From the NCBI GenBank assembly GCA_963853835.1, contig OY970833.1, forward strand, positions 19,314,974 through 19,378,973: a stretch of 64,000 bases of DNA, read 5' to 3'. Of the stretch, positions 22,697 to 34,300 are shown piece after piece. The notes under the pieces are model-generated. The model was given only the letters and a program-made list of their open reading frames with translations, was not told the DNA's origin and did no database searches. Source of the stretch: Calendula officinalis (Eukaryota > Streptophyta > Magnoliopsida > Asterales > Asteraceae). The position numbers and the translations under genes were made by a program. Each line of letters opens with the position of its first letter. The stretch's first letter is position 1.

Positions 22697-24174
22697 TATC
22701 TTATTATCCAATAATTTTGATAGTGATTACTGCATTGACGCAACCTTATGGAAAGAAATTGCAACTTCGTTCGATGGAGACTCTCTTACCCACACACATT
22801 CACCGACTATAGCAATAACTTCAATGGAAGTCGATATATATCAAGGTTATCAATAAATAAAAATACATATACCACTTCCTTCACAAATATGTATTAACAT
22901 ACACTTACATCACAGGTTTACTCCAAGTAATTCAACGTCAGCAACACACATCTACATCACTCCAGACATCGATTTAGCCAAATCTATGACTACTATGTAG
23001 CAACTTCTTTCTTCATTCATTATTTTTACATCTAATTAATCTTTATATGTATACTTTCTTTTCTATCACAGATCCAAACAAAGGAACCAAATATTTTCAT
23101 GCCAACAGGTACGCAAAACAACCCCGACAACAACATGGCAGACTCTGGAAACAATTTCTGAATTCTTGGAAAAGGATATCAACCGTGACAATGTTAGCTC
23201 TTACACCTACTATTTTAAATTTTCAGTTAATTTACTCTTCTCACAAACAAACTAAATATTTCATTCACTGATTCCGAAAACACGATTCACATGCGTTGCA
23301 TCAATAACAAATATAGACGAGTGTCGAGCGTGTTATTATAAGGAATGTACACATTGTCGCAAGAAAGTAATCTAGAGGAGACATACTAGCATGTCAGGAT
23401 TATGGTCAAATTGACGAACCAATATATTCAATATATCTGTAACTATCATTTTACCTGTTTTTATAACATGAAAAGCAATATACATTCTTAATCTTCTGAA
23501 AACACCTTTTGTTTTACCGCAACCATTATTGACAACACCGCATCGACATCAGCCACTTTATTTGATGATGTTGCCAACTCACTTCTTGAAAGCAAGGACA
23601 TACAAATCCAAACACATTTCCATGACCTCTACAATCCAAAGAAGGACATACAAAAATCTTTCATATGCAAATAGCAAGACGAACACACTCGAACTCAAAC
23701 CAGATGAACATCAATAAATTTTTCCCAACAACCGCTACTACGCCCCAAAAGATGACAACACCAACAATAACAATGCATGCTCAACCGTCAAGGGCATCAA
23801 TTGCAAAACGTACGCCAACTATTTGATTCACGTATACAAATTACTTACATTAAAAAACAACTCCTCCAATAAACACTACAATTTGCTTACAGTTTTTTGT
23901 CATGCACTTATGCAGCTACGGACGTTGGAACATCAAGAAAAGCCAAAACCTCCCATAGTGTACCATGATTAGCTGAATAACGGAAACACTTATTGTTTTG
24001 AATAATCTTCTGGATGTTACGTAAAACACAATAAATAATCTTTTGTGTATTATATGAATAATTGCAGCATTTATTAGTGTAAATTATCTTTTGGTAGTAA
24101 ACATCACTAGACAGTCTTTTGAGTATTATATAACATTATGTCATGCAGCAATGCGCAAGTGAATTCCTGCTAGT
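22697..24174 (+). mobile_element. Helitron-like fragment carrying RPA exons
   Basis: The segment holds an RPA70-like exon series and ends GCAATGCGCAAGTGAATTCCTGCTAGT, the style of plant Helitron 3' ends (short GC hairpin, then CTAGT), followed by a T. Many plant Helitrons carry RPA-like genes. No Rep/helicase ORF and no TC 5' end could be found, so the left limit (end of MITE 1) is arbitrary. It could instead be a decayed host RPA gene fragment. Confidence 0.5.
22720..23674 (+). pseudogene. RPA70-like (replication protein A large subunit) exon fragments
   Basis: Four pieces read in RPA order. About 22726-22856: IDATLWKEIATSFDGD and later TIAITSMEVDIYQGYQ, matching the end of an RPA OB-fold. 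About 22930-22985: STSATHIYITPDID, the following conserved block. About 23311-23400: CRACYYKECTHCRKKV then CQDYGQIDEPIYSI, the C-x2-C zinc ribbon of the C-terminal domain. 23507-23674: FTATIIDNTASTSATLFDDV then NSLLESKDIQ up to a TAG, the last OB-fold. AG/GT signals and T-rich tracts between pieces suggest introns. The N-terminal domains are missing and one block needs a frame change, so it is a fragment. RPA binds single-stranded DNA. Confidence 0.8.
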
Positions 24175-24180
24175 TATATA

Positions 24181-24444
24181 CTCTCTCCGTCCCTAAATAA
24201 AGTTCCCATTTCTCCCTATATTTTTGTCCCTAAATAAAGTTCCCATTTCACAAGTTGATGGGGTCCACTTAATAAAATAATATAATTATTAAGGACCCCA
24301 CTACTAACAATCCCCTAACTATCTTTCTCTCTCCAAACCAACTTTATATTTTAATCACATTTATTACCAATGACCCCACCACTAACTTTCTCCTTAAATC
24401 TTATGCCCAAGACAAATGGGAACTTTATTTAAGGACGGAAGGAG
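24181..24444. mobile_element. Stowaway-type MITE 2
   Basis: 264 bp, CTCTCTCCGTCCCTAAATAA at the left, matching inverted TTATTTAAGGACGGAAGGAG at the right, TA duplicated on both sides. It inserted six bases from the Helitron-like 3' end. Confidence 0.9.
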
Positions 24445-24446
24445 TA

Positions 24447-24876
24447 ACATTCATTTACAAACGAGGATGAATAGTGCCTACCTGCTCATATATTATTATT
24501 TTTCTTGTCAGCCACTTTTTTGAACTATATTCATTTTCCAAAAAAAATAATAATACATATATAACATATTATTGAAACACGAAAGTTTCTTTGATAGTGG
24601 CATCTGCCAAGTTGGCCAGCAAGCAATTTGCAAAATCGTCCCCTTTTGAACGACCCAGGTTTAAATCCCACTTGCCAATATTTTTTTGATATTTTTCCTT
24701 ATTATTTTGTCATCCCCTCAATTCATTTACTCTTTTTTTTCAATTTTGCTTTAATTGTATTTTATTCACCTTTAATTTTTTCTAAAATAACAATTTACTC
24801 ACTTCAACTTTAGTATTTAATATGTATATTTAAAAAAAATGATTTACTATCAAAGCTTTTGATTTCTTATCTATTA
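24447..24876. other. AT-rich spacer with tRNA-like block
   Basis: Near 24610-24675 there is TTGGCCAGCAAGC followed by CAGGTTTAAATCC, reminiscent of A and B boxes of pol III promoters. The rest is AT-rich with no coding signal; ORF 24628-24813 has no recognisable product. Confidence 0.4.
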
Positions 24877-25140
24877 CTCCCTCCGTCCTACAAAAAAGTT
24901 CCCATTTTCTTCTAAAGCTTTTGTCCCACAAAAAAGTTCCCATTTCTCACATGTGGTGGGCTCCACATAATAAAATACTATTATTATTAAAAAACACATC
25001 AATGATATCCACTAATTATCTTTCTCTCTCCAAACCAACCTTATATTATAATCAAAATAATACGAATGACCCCACCACTAACTATCATCTAAAATCTTGT
25101 ACCAAAGGAAAATGAGAACTTTTTTGTGGGACGGAGGGAG
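24877..25140. mobile_element. Stowaway-type MITE 3
   Basis: 264 bp, CTCCCTCCGTCCTACAAAAA at the left and TTTTTTGTGGGACGGAGGGAG-type right end, TA duplications at 24875-24876 and 25141-25142. Same length as MITE 2 and similar inside. Confidence 0.92.
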
Positions 25141-25142
25141 TA

Positions 25143-25559
25143 TTTGTTACTATCTATAATTTATTTGTCATTTCAATAATTAGCAATCTATTACTATCTA
25201 AAATGTATTTATTATTTCCATAATTAGCAAGGCTGAGTTAATTATGGAAATTAGCATAATTATTAAGAAATAGTCAAAGCAAGACTCAAACGCACCACCT
25301 TGGAGTTATTGACTAAATGACTTAACCAGCCAAGCAATTGAGAAGATATGCCAAATTTGCTATACTTTACTTATTACACACTTCCGTGTTCCTGATATCT
25401 ATTAGAGTGCATCCAACCGTTGCCATGCGAATTGGGTAGTTGAAAGGCTTATTTGGGAATCGGAATGTCGTTTCTTCTTCACCACACAGGACAAATAAAT
25501 ACGCACGATAGCAAGCTGCAAAACTCTAGCCTGCAAATGGTTTCTTAATGGCAATAAAA
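25143..25559. other. Spacer with inverted tRNA-like block
   Basis: Minus-strand reading of about 25270-25340 contains TTGGCTGGTTAAGTC and GTGCGTTTGAGTC, again A/B-box-like and facing the block at 24610. No ORF. Confidence 0.35.
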
Positions 25560-27433
25560 TAAGCCCACACATATGTAACATGGGTTTTAGACCCGGTTAG
25601 AATAATGGCACTAAAATAATATTTAAATAAATATCACATTGTACATAGTCAATCATACTCTAAGGCTTGCCATAAGCCCACACATATGTAACGGGCCTCC
25701 CCGAAACCAACTCCTCCGATATGGGTTATCTTAGGTAAACTCCCCCGTTTCCGGGTTATCTTTACTCCCCCGATTTCCGGGTTATCTCAAACTCCCCCGA
25801 TTTCCGGGTTATCTCAAACTAGACAGGCTACTCTTGCGCAGGGTGGTACCGCCCCAAGTAGGTGTCACTAACTCCCCTAATTGTTGGGTTATCTTAATCC
25901 GGATACTTAGCTACCACATAAACATTTCATCTATCTTGATCCAATGCTCCGATGCCCAGACAGAGTCCGCCCTGATGATGCTTATGCTCAACACTATGAC
26001 ATTAGAGAATTCCTTTCCCTATGGTTAAGTAGTTTCACACCTTTAGGGAATTCTTATTCAATGGTTTTAATTTTTAAACTCTTATTTTTATTTAGTTTAG
26101 AAAAATCATTGTTCAAATTATTTCTCTTTTGTTCCAATTCTTAGTTCTAATTCTTATTCTGTGTTTCAAGAGCAAAAGGTTCTGGAGAGCAACCTTAATC
26201 AAATAACATGCATGTAAGCCTTGCTTTGCTTTCTGGACACCACTCCCACTGAAACTAGTTAAGACACCAGGTTGTATTGATGACATTATTCTTCTTCGAT
26301 GAGGACAGGTGGCGTTGAGCGATAGAGAACCCTTATCAACCGACATCTACACTCGCGCGGAAGTGGATCGGTGCTAATCCTGGTTCTTGAACGGAAGGTA
26401 TACATAAATCATATCATACTTGTGGTAAACAAAACAATTCAATCAGCAATTCAATTCATACTTATAATAATTAAATCATTTTCTTTATTAAAACTTTTAT
26501 CTAATAAAGACTTGTTTGTTTGTTTAAACCATAAAAACCATTCTACTCAGAAAATCTCATGTACTCACCTTAGTAATGCTATCCAAAAATTGTGTTAATC
26601 AACACATTGCTTACACCTTAATCAAAGGAGTACCTCCAACTTTTAAGTCTTCTTGACCTATCATCATAAAATCTAGTTATAATCCATAACTAGTTACCAA
26701 TAAATTGATTTCAACATTCTTAACCACCAAGTTCATCCAACTTGGTGGAATTTCAAACCGTAGTTCAAGATTTCATCAATAAATCCCAAATCCAACTTGC
26801 ACACAATGTTTAGAAGCTTGAAATGAGTGTTCTACACCCATGTTTAGTCATCTTCCCCAAAGATGACATGGTAGGTTGTCCAAACCACCATTTTTACCCA
26901 AATAAAGCTTACAATCAAGGTAGATAATCATAAGAATCAAGAATCCTTACCTTTGGTGTTTAAATCTTCAAAGATGGTGAAGATTTAAGCTCTACACCTT
27001 CAAAAGCGCCTCCTTTCTCCAAGAAAATGGCTGGTAGGGTGTAGGTGCCTAAACCCTAGCCTAAAACCCGTTTTTAAACAACTCGTCAAGTTCACGTTCG
27101 CGAACTCAAGTTCGCGTCACGAACTTCCCGTGTCGTGAATACTTCGTGATCGCTAACTGATCGTGAAATCCTTAGATCAAAAACCCAAATTCTCTGTCCA
27201 ATCTTCACGATCGCAAACCAGAGTTCGCGACGCGAACTCAGGGGTCTGGCACTCCTTTTTTTCTAACTTGTTTCCAACCAAGTCTTGACCCATTTTCGGT
27301 TATTACAAGTCCCAAACAATTAAACACTCGATAAAACATAACGGTAGGCATAAACTAATCAGAAATAATTTAATTAGAATAAATCTCGAATAAAATTTCC
27401 GAAAATACAAAACATGAAATTACGGTCATTACA
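25560..27433 (-). repeat. Decayed gypsy-type LTR, minus strand
   Basis: On the minus strand it starts at 27433 with TGTAATGACCGTAATTTC, a common plant gypsy LTR start. It includes tandem 27-bp units, an array of GTTCGCG/CGCGAAC palindromes (about 27095-27240), and no coding region. The distal end is not defined: I found no matching target duplication. A direct repeat, TAAGCCCACACATATGTAAC, occurs at about 25562 and 25673. Confidence 0.5.
25735..25822. repeat. Tandem CTCCCCCGATTTCCGGGTTATCT units
   Basis: Three to four consecutive units of about 27 bases (CTCCCCCG, TTTCCGGGTTATCT, short linker) inside the decayed LTR. Confidence 0.8.
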
Positions 27434-29101
27434 CACAGCATATCAAAAGAAAGACAAAAGTTTTATCTACAAAAGTCATGAAGATACGGGGTTATGATTC
27501 TGACCCGAGACAGGTCAAAATCCACCCCAAACTTCACTGGGAGAAATCTACCAGAAAACTACTTAGCTCAAAAATCACATTTTAGCAATTTGGAACCCGT
27601 CACCGAAAAGCCGAGTGTCCCAAACGAACACCCGACAGCCCCGGGTCCAAAATTCAGAAAAATCAAATTAAAGGTTTAATCTACTAAAACTCGTTTTAAA
27701 CCAATACGATTCCCATTTGGAAAACCAAGAACCCTACGGGTTTGGTTTTCCTCTCGGTTATAAAAAAAAAATCACTTACCTATGAAAATTTACATGAAAA
27801 CCCGAGACTCCTAAAAATCATATCAACGGCATCTCGATGTCATAGCCTCGGCTCTACCGGTCATCGCAACCCAACCAATTTACAGCTGCACCAATGTAAA
27901 TACTTCGATAAAACGTTTGAACAATTTTCCGAATTCACATAATATCTAAAATACATAAACGATTATCGATCATCAAGATTTCATCCCGTCACCCAAGTTG
28001 GCGCGGTCCATCTCGTCCCGGTCAAAAATTCAACAACCATATTGTTTTCATGATAAAAACGGTTTGTTAATAAAAATAACGATTTAAGCAAATACCAAAT
28101 TAACACATCACAAGAAACAAATCGGCCAACTACGCGTCAGCTCACGGTAACGACCATAACTTTTAAACCATAAACTCTTTAGACACCAAATTTTAGTATG
28201 ATAACTCCGAGAACTACAACTTTCATTTAGACTAGAAGCCCAAACTCTGACCCAAAGGGTCTCAAAATTATAATCGAACATAGATCAGTCACACAGAAAC
28301 TCTGCACTGCGACAGTTTACTAAAACTGTCGTACCTCACCAACCGAAATTCGGATTAACGAGCGGTCAGCGGCCACCAGTAGTCCTGAATCCGACTCCGC
28401 CAATATGAAAAACAGACCCGACCGCAGGAACAGAAATCTTCCAGAAAACAGTCACCAAAACAGCAACAAACGACACAAAAACCTGACATCTTCACCCCGA
28501 ATATCAAACATGATACCCGAAACAAAGATTCTGGATTCCTACGAGTCTTGACTCGGGAACAATACAAGAGTAAAAGAATGATAAGAAAAAGGATAGAAAT
28601 TGTACCCTACTAACGGATACAGATTAAGAAGTGAATTCCTAATGCTCGAATCTCAACCCCTATCAACTTCTTCTTCGAATCCTTACCTCGACGGCTGCTA
28701 GGGATGGAATAGAAACGAAATTGGCTGGGGAGGGATGCTTGTGTCGGCCGAAATAAGGGAAATATGTGGGTTAGGGTTTAAGTTTTAGTATAAATACATG
28801 CAGGCTTAGGCCCCTAATCTCTAATAAAATCAAGCTAACACAAAAGACTTGGGCTCCCTCCCTTTCACGAAACCGAAACTCGGCCCTTGGCCTTTGGCCG
28901 GCCACGGCCCGGCTCGAAATTAAATAAAACCCGACACTCATTAACACTCTCGGAATATAAAACGTCTCAATATTATTAATTGACACATAATTAATTAATT
29001 ACAAGCAACACATTTAACACAAAATTAAAGAATTTCTCACAAAGGTATAATTTAATTGAATTTAAAAGTAATTAATAATTATCGGAAATTCGGGGCGTTA
29101 C
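27434..29101 (-). repeat. Decayed gypsy LTR, minus strand, abutting Gyp-B pol
   Basis: On the minus strand it begins at 29101 with TGTAACGCCCCGAATTTCC. It is related to the LTR at 4446-6146. It cuts the integrase frame of Gyp-B at 29102. The distal end is unclear: the neighbouring LTR begins at 27433 and no copy of the expected TCACG duplication follows. No gene inside; the ORFs 28355-28567 and 28771-28986 are LTR shadows. Confidence 0.55.
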
Positions 29102-29825
29102 ATCACGGTCATGTAACAATGCATCAACTGATTGATTAGTAGAATCTTTGGATTGATAATGAATATAAGCAGGGGGTGCTTGATTAAACATAGCCTGATA
29201 AGGAGACATGTTCAAAGCTGAATGGTGAGACGAATTGCACCATAGTTGGGCCAAGGGAAGCCAGGAAGACCAACTCGTAGGAACATCCAATGTAAAACAT
29301 CTCAAATAAGATTCCAAGCATCGATTTACAACCTCAGTCTGCCCATCAGATTGGGGATGGTATGCGCGGGAAAAAGCTAATGTGACCTTAGGAGCTAATA
29401 ATAAGGCCTTCCAGAAGTTACTCAAAAATATAGGATCTCTGTCATAAATAATTTTGTCTGGCATGCCAATATAATGAAGTAACTTTAGAAAACAATGGAG
29501 TAGCAACTGTAGAAGCCGTACAATATGTTGCTTTAATGGCAAAAAAAATAGCAAATTTGCTCAATCTGTCCACAACTACAAAAATTACCATATACCCTTG
29601 TGATTTAGGTAATCCCGATATAAAATCCATAGAAATGACCGACCGGAATTTAGAAGGGATTTCTAAAGGTTGTGTATCATCTCCCACCACCAATTTATTG
29701 TTCCTGAGCACCTTACCCTCTTGGAAAGAAAATTTAGACGAGTAAGAGGAATTTTGTTTTAAAACATCAATTAAATCCTGCAACTTTCCATCTCTTACAA
29801 CACTATTGGCATTTTTAAATCCCAA
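29102..29825 (-). pseudogene. Gyp-B integrase fragment
   Basis: Two overlapping minus frames. The upstream one carries MDFISGLPKSQGYMVIFVVV, then DRLSKFAIF, the start of the integrase core with its first catalytic D. The downstream one carries HYIGMPDKIIYDRDPIFLSN (second D), AYHPQSDGQTEVVNRCLESYL (catalytic E), and AQLWCNSSHHSALNMSPYQA. A frameshift near 29500 separates them. The frame is cut at HDRD by the adjoining LTR, so the C-terminal domain is missing. Confidence 0.88.
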
Positions 29826-30457
29826 TAAGTAAAACTAAAAGAAATTGCCCAGCATATATTATTCGTAGGCTTACGTGATAAGGCATCTGCTACTCGATTA
29901 TCCTTTCCTGGTTGATATTGGATTGTAAATTGTAAGCCTATTAATTTTGTGATCCATTTTTGTAGTGTGGGATACACTCTTTTTGTTCCAATATATGCTT
30001 AAGAGCCTGATGGTCAGTTTTGATGACAAACGGTTTGCCCAAAATTGTAGTAACAAAACGAGCCCTTTTTCAACAATTCAGTTAGTGGTTTGGCAATTTT
30101 ACCATAGTCTTTAACAAAACGCCTGTAGTAACTTGTGTCAGGCCTAAGAATCCACGGAGATCTTTAATAGAATTAGGAATTTCCCAATTCATCATATCCG
30201 TCATCTTGTTGGGATCGACTTTCACCCCATCTATGCCAGTTACATGGCCTAAATAGTCAACTTGTTGACTTGCAAATGTACACTTGGAAAGTTTTGCCAA
30301 CAATGAATGTGTTCTGAGTAATGCTAGCACAATGTGCAAATGTGCTAAATGTTGTTCCCAAGTGGTACTGTATATCATCGAAAAACACAAATACAAACTT
30401 CCTCATATATTGATGAAAAATGGAGTTCATTAAATTTTGGAAGGTGGCCAGCGCATT
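29826..30457 (-). pseudogene. Gyp-B RT and RNase H fragment
   Basis: Minus strand 30396-30082 reads HLAHLHIVLALLRTHSLLAK, then LSKCTFASQQVDYLGHVTG and IKDLRGFLGLT, the RT connection typical of Ty3/gypsy. Just upstream is FDDI in FVFVFFDDI-type context, the catalytic aspartates. 29977-29795 reads WITKLIGLQFTIQYQPGKDN and VADALSRK, the end of RNase H. Much of the RNase H body is missing or unreadable. The RT continues across the solo LTR at 33235. Confidence 0.85.
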
Positions 30458-33229
30458 TGTGACAACCTTCGAAATTGGGTATTTGATCCGACACTTATTT
30501 TAACATAAATTATAAAATAAAAAGGAAAGAAAGTTATGTATCAAAATAAAAGTACTCATTTTGCACGTAAATCTAGCAAAAACTTACACATTATGTCTTA
30601 TTAGTGCATATGAATAGTGATGCAAGTAACTGTTTATCTGCGGTTGTACAGTGGTAACTGTAAATTAGCGTGTTGGTGACCAAACGTAAACCCTTGTACC
30701 AGAACCAATAATATAAACTCTATATTATATATAATATAATTTTAGTTAAGCCAAAGTAACCGATACGAAAATTTTGTACGAATCATTCTACACAATTAAG
30801 TATATAAGTTACAACACTTAAGTGCGCACTATAACCCGAAACTATCAAAATTAACTAAGTATATAACCGAGGTAGTATGTTTTTATCAGTATATAATCAT
30901 AGTTAAAAACCGAATAAAACCTCGATTAAAATATTTGAACAGGCACATGTACCGGTACGTGTAAATACCAAAGTCATTAAACGTTATCATTTGAAAATCA
31001 TCCTTAACGACCCCATGATCCGGTCAACCACCTCCATTCTCGGTGGTGTTAACCCCTCCCTACCAACTTACTATATAATATCTTTTAAAACCAACACAAT
31101 CTACATCCACTAAACCCAATTAATTCATTTATCTCGTCCCTAGCTCTCTTTATACGTTTGAAACCAGGAACATTCCAACTTCCTTTTACACGTGATCAAC
31201 ACACAAATCTCTCAATCTCTTTCGTACTCTCCCTTCATCGGAAGCCAAAACAGAAACAGATCCTCCATCGCTGCTCTCTGTCTCACATACGAACTCCATC
31301 TATTCTCGGTCTCTCTCTCTAAATCTCGATAGGTATAATCTCAACCTTTTTAATACCATCATTCTTATGAGAGCTTAGTTTCTGGGTTTTGTCTATGTCA
31401 TACCGCTCTCGTCCCCGACGAATAGTGGTTTCCGTTCGTTTAGTCAATCCGGTGACCCACACATGGTGTGTGTGTTTTTATCGTATAAGTTTGCATGTAT
31501 GAATTTCTGTTTTTGTGAGGTGGGTTTCCGGTAAACGGGTGAATCATTTATATCTTTCTTACTTGCATGGTGTAGCCGGAGACATCGCCGGCCGGCGAAA
31601 CCGTTTCTGTCTCTTCGTCGCCAAAACACAGACCCAGACCCACGATGGCGTGTCTGTGTGGGTGTGTTACTAAGTGTATGTGCTTGAATGGCGTTTTATT
31701 TGTGTGCATTTGTCGGACGCATCACCGGCGGGTAGTCCGGAGATGTTCCATGTACGTTTTCGCCTGAACCAGATTTTGGCCGGAAGCCTTTTGTCAGCCG
31801 TAGGCGTCGACCAGTGATGACCAAACTCGGCCCACCAAATTGTTAAAACCCAGTAACAGATTAATATTACAGCCCAAGTCACTAGCCAGCAAAATCTCAC
31901 GAAGCCCAACCCATTTTTGTTAAAAATAGAAAAATCAGTTTTAAGTAAATGTTAAATCTTTTTATTTACTTGTTTATTTATAATCAAATATTTATGTATT
32001 TAAATAATGAACGAAACTTATGTTTAATTCTTTTATTATTGTTTAATTAATTACTTATTAATAATTATTTTTTTTTATAATTATTCAAATTCTTTTCATT
32101 TAAATAATAATCCAATATATCATAACTCGGGCACTTTCGGGCAAAGTGTACTTATTTCCAAATCTTGTTCAAGTCAAACAAACGTAGTTAATTTGTGACC
32201 AATCAATCGAGTCACCAACGTATCGCTCGAGTATAGGTTCGTGTTAAGAGAGTGTGTGTGCATCATGTAGTTTAGGCGTGTTATTTAGACTGTCACTCGT
32301 TTAATTATTTTTATGCGTTTAGGACGCTACGATCATTTGGTTGGAAACCACGTTTCTATCTACATTTTTGGATAGCATTTCACCAGGTGAGTTTCACGGC
32401 CCCACTTTTACTGTTTTTAAAACTATTTTTATCTGGGGGAGAAAACATATACTTACTCAATCATTTTTAAAATGAATCATCTCTGAGTTTCACGGCCCCA
32501 CTTTTACTGCTTTATAACTATTTTATTGGGGGAAAAACATATAACTACTCAACTATTTTTGCGATAAATAATCTTTGTATAATCATTGTTGTGTACACGT
32601 ACCTAACGATGAAGGACAACAGACCATGCTACGAGTCCACATTTAACAGTAATCATTAACTATTTGTGGTAGCCAGGGAATATAGAGATAGTACTATCGG
32701 GATTGATCCCCCGCTCATGACTAGTCGCGCTAGTCTAACTGAGTTTGAGCTTTATATTCTAACAATTAGATTTATGGTTTGATTATAGGCTCCTTGATTA
32801 TACTTTAACTTGTTTGCTTAGCTAGCTTGCGAGGGATTATGCATTGCACCTAAACCTATTTTTGTACATGATTTGTACCCAACGATTTTGATGATATAAC
32901 TTATGGAGTCACAAAACCTGTGAACTCACCAACCATTGTGTTGACACTTTTTCTATATGTTTTCTCAGGTAACGGAAACTAAGTCATTTCAAGGTTCATT
33001 TTTGTCAAGAATTGTCATGCATTGATTTCAAGAATAAGTCATTATGACACAAGTTTTCCATTTACAAACATATATTTTGGATTATGTTAAAACATTTTCT
33101 TTATGAATTTTTGTAACGACAATGGCAATCCATTTTTCAATTTATGCGAAGTTACTATTTTTGATGTGTAATGTTGCTAATTAGTCGCACCTCGTTCTTG
33201 CGCAAAACCATTTTTGGCGGGTTGTGACA
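30458..33229 (+). mobile_element. Solo LTR (gypsy-type, 2772 bp) inside Gyp-B RT
   Basis: Starts TGTGACAACC, ends GGGTTGTGACA, flanked by GCATT (30453-30457 and 33230-33234). It restores to one continuous RT coding strand if skipped in reading, which confirms insertion. The ends resemble the Gyp-A LTR; it is more closely like the Gyp-C LTR at 50572, sharing the block with GTGAGTTTCACGGCCCC and ACATATAACTACTCAACT. No PBS, PPT or coding region remain. ORFs 31444-31629 and 31670-31909 are shadows. Confidence 0.93.
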
Positions 33230-33234
33230 GCATT

Positions 33235-33345
33235 TCTGGTTGTTGACCTAACCATGAAGGTAAGTCTAATTTCACTGGGCACATATGAAGATCTGGCCTC
33301 ACAAAATTTATGAGATATGAATTTGTAATATCTTGATCAGTAGGA
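33235..33345 (-). pseudogene. Gyp-B RT, N-terminal side of the split
   Basis: Minus strand reads on into the 30457 side: the residues ahead of ALATFQNLMN lie here. Only about 30 codons can be followed before the frame is lost. Confidence 0.6.
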
Positions 33346-34300
33346 ATCTTCTTATTACTGTTTCATTCAACAGGAAATGGATGGGAACCTTGGAATACTA
33401 ATACTTTGTTTAATAAATTGAATTCCATGATCATATTTTTAGAAGCAAAAGCGATGCGCCCCATTGATGATAAGGAATTAATTTTCGCACCACACTTTTT
33501 GATTCCCCTACCACATAGTATAAATATTTATGCAGATTGTACAAACATTTAAAGCAATCATTGTGGTACATGGGTTAAAAGATGTGGTGTAAAAATCACC
33601 CCAATAACCATTTGATTCCCAATACCATGTGATACCCCCTATTGGCATAACAAAGAAGTCCTCTGTAAATTGTACTTCCTGCATAGCCCAAGTCAACTAT
33701 TTGACCATATACTGAATGTTTAATTTGTCCCCATTAGCAACTGAAACAGTGCTTTTGGTACCGAACAAAATTTGAGTGCCGATTTTTTAGCCATAGAAAT
33801 ATCAATAAAATTGTGTGAACAGAATTTGGCAGTTCTTTTTCTCAAACATTCATATTTACTTTTGGAACTTCCAATCCCCAAAGTGCATAATAAGCTCCTT
33901 CTTGTAATCTAGCAAGTTGTATAGCTTGATTGATGGTTTTAGGGTCTAATAGTTGTACTGTATGTAAAATCTCATTCAGTAAGCCTCCCAAATACAAATC
34001 CAAAAGTAATTCACTAGGAATATCCAATTGATTTCTCAACATGTTAAACTTGATGCCATTGGAGAACTCTGTTTTTCAAATGAATTGTAACTAAATAAAT
34101 TTTCATCTCTTCTGATCTTTCATCGATTCAAAAACCTGTTGTAGAACCAATCGTTGAAATTGTCACCATCAAATGCCGGAAATTCTAATTTCGTCACTCT
34201 ATTCACCAATTGATAAGGTGTTGCTTCCGATTAGCCTCATAATTTTGCTTATCCAAATCACAATTTGCTCTACATTTATAGGCATCTTCATTCTCGATTC
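33346..34300 (-). pseudogene. Gyp-B gag/protease remnant
   Basis: The readable piece is 34042-33842 minus: LGGLLNEILHTVQLLDPKTI then NQAIQLARLQEG, the signature at the end of gypsy gag capsid domains (a hydrophobic helix followed by an A-x-LARLQE helix). The protease and zinc knuckle are not recognisable. ORF 33508-33696 has no known product. Confidence 0.65.

Noticed and set aside
24606..24675. tRNA gene
   Set aside because: Only box-like words; no acceptor stem or anticodon arm can be drawn.
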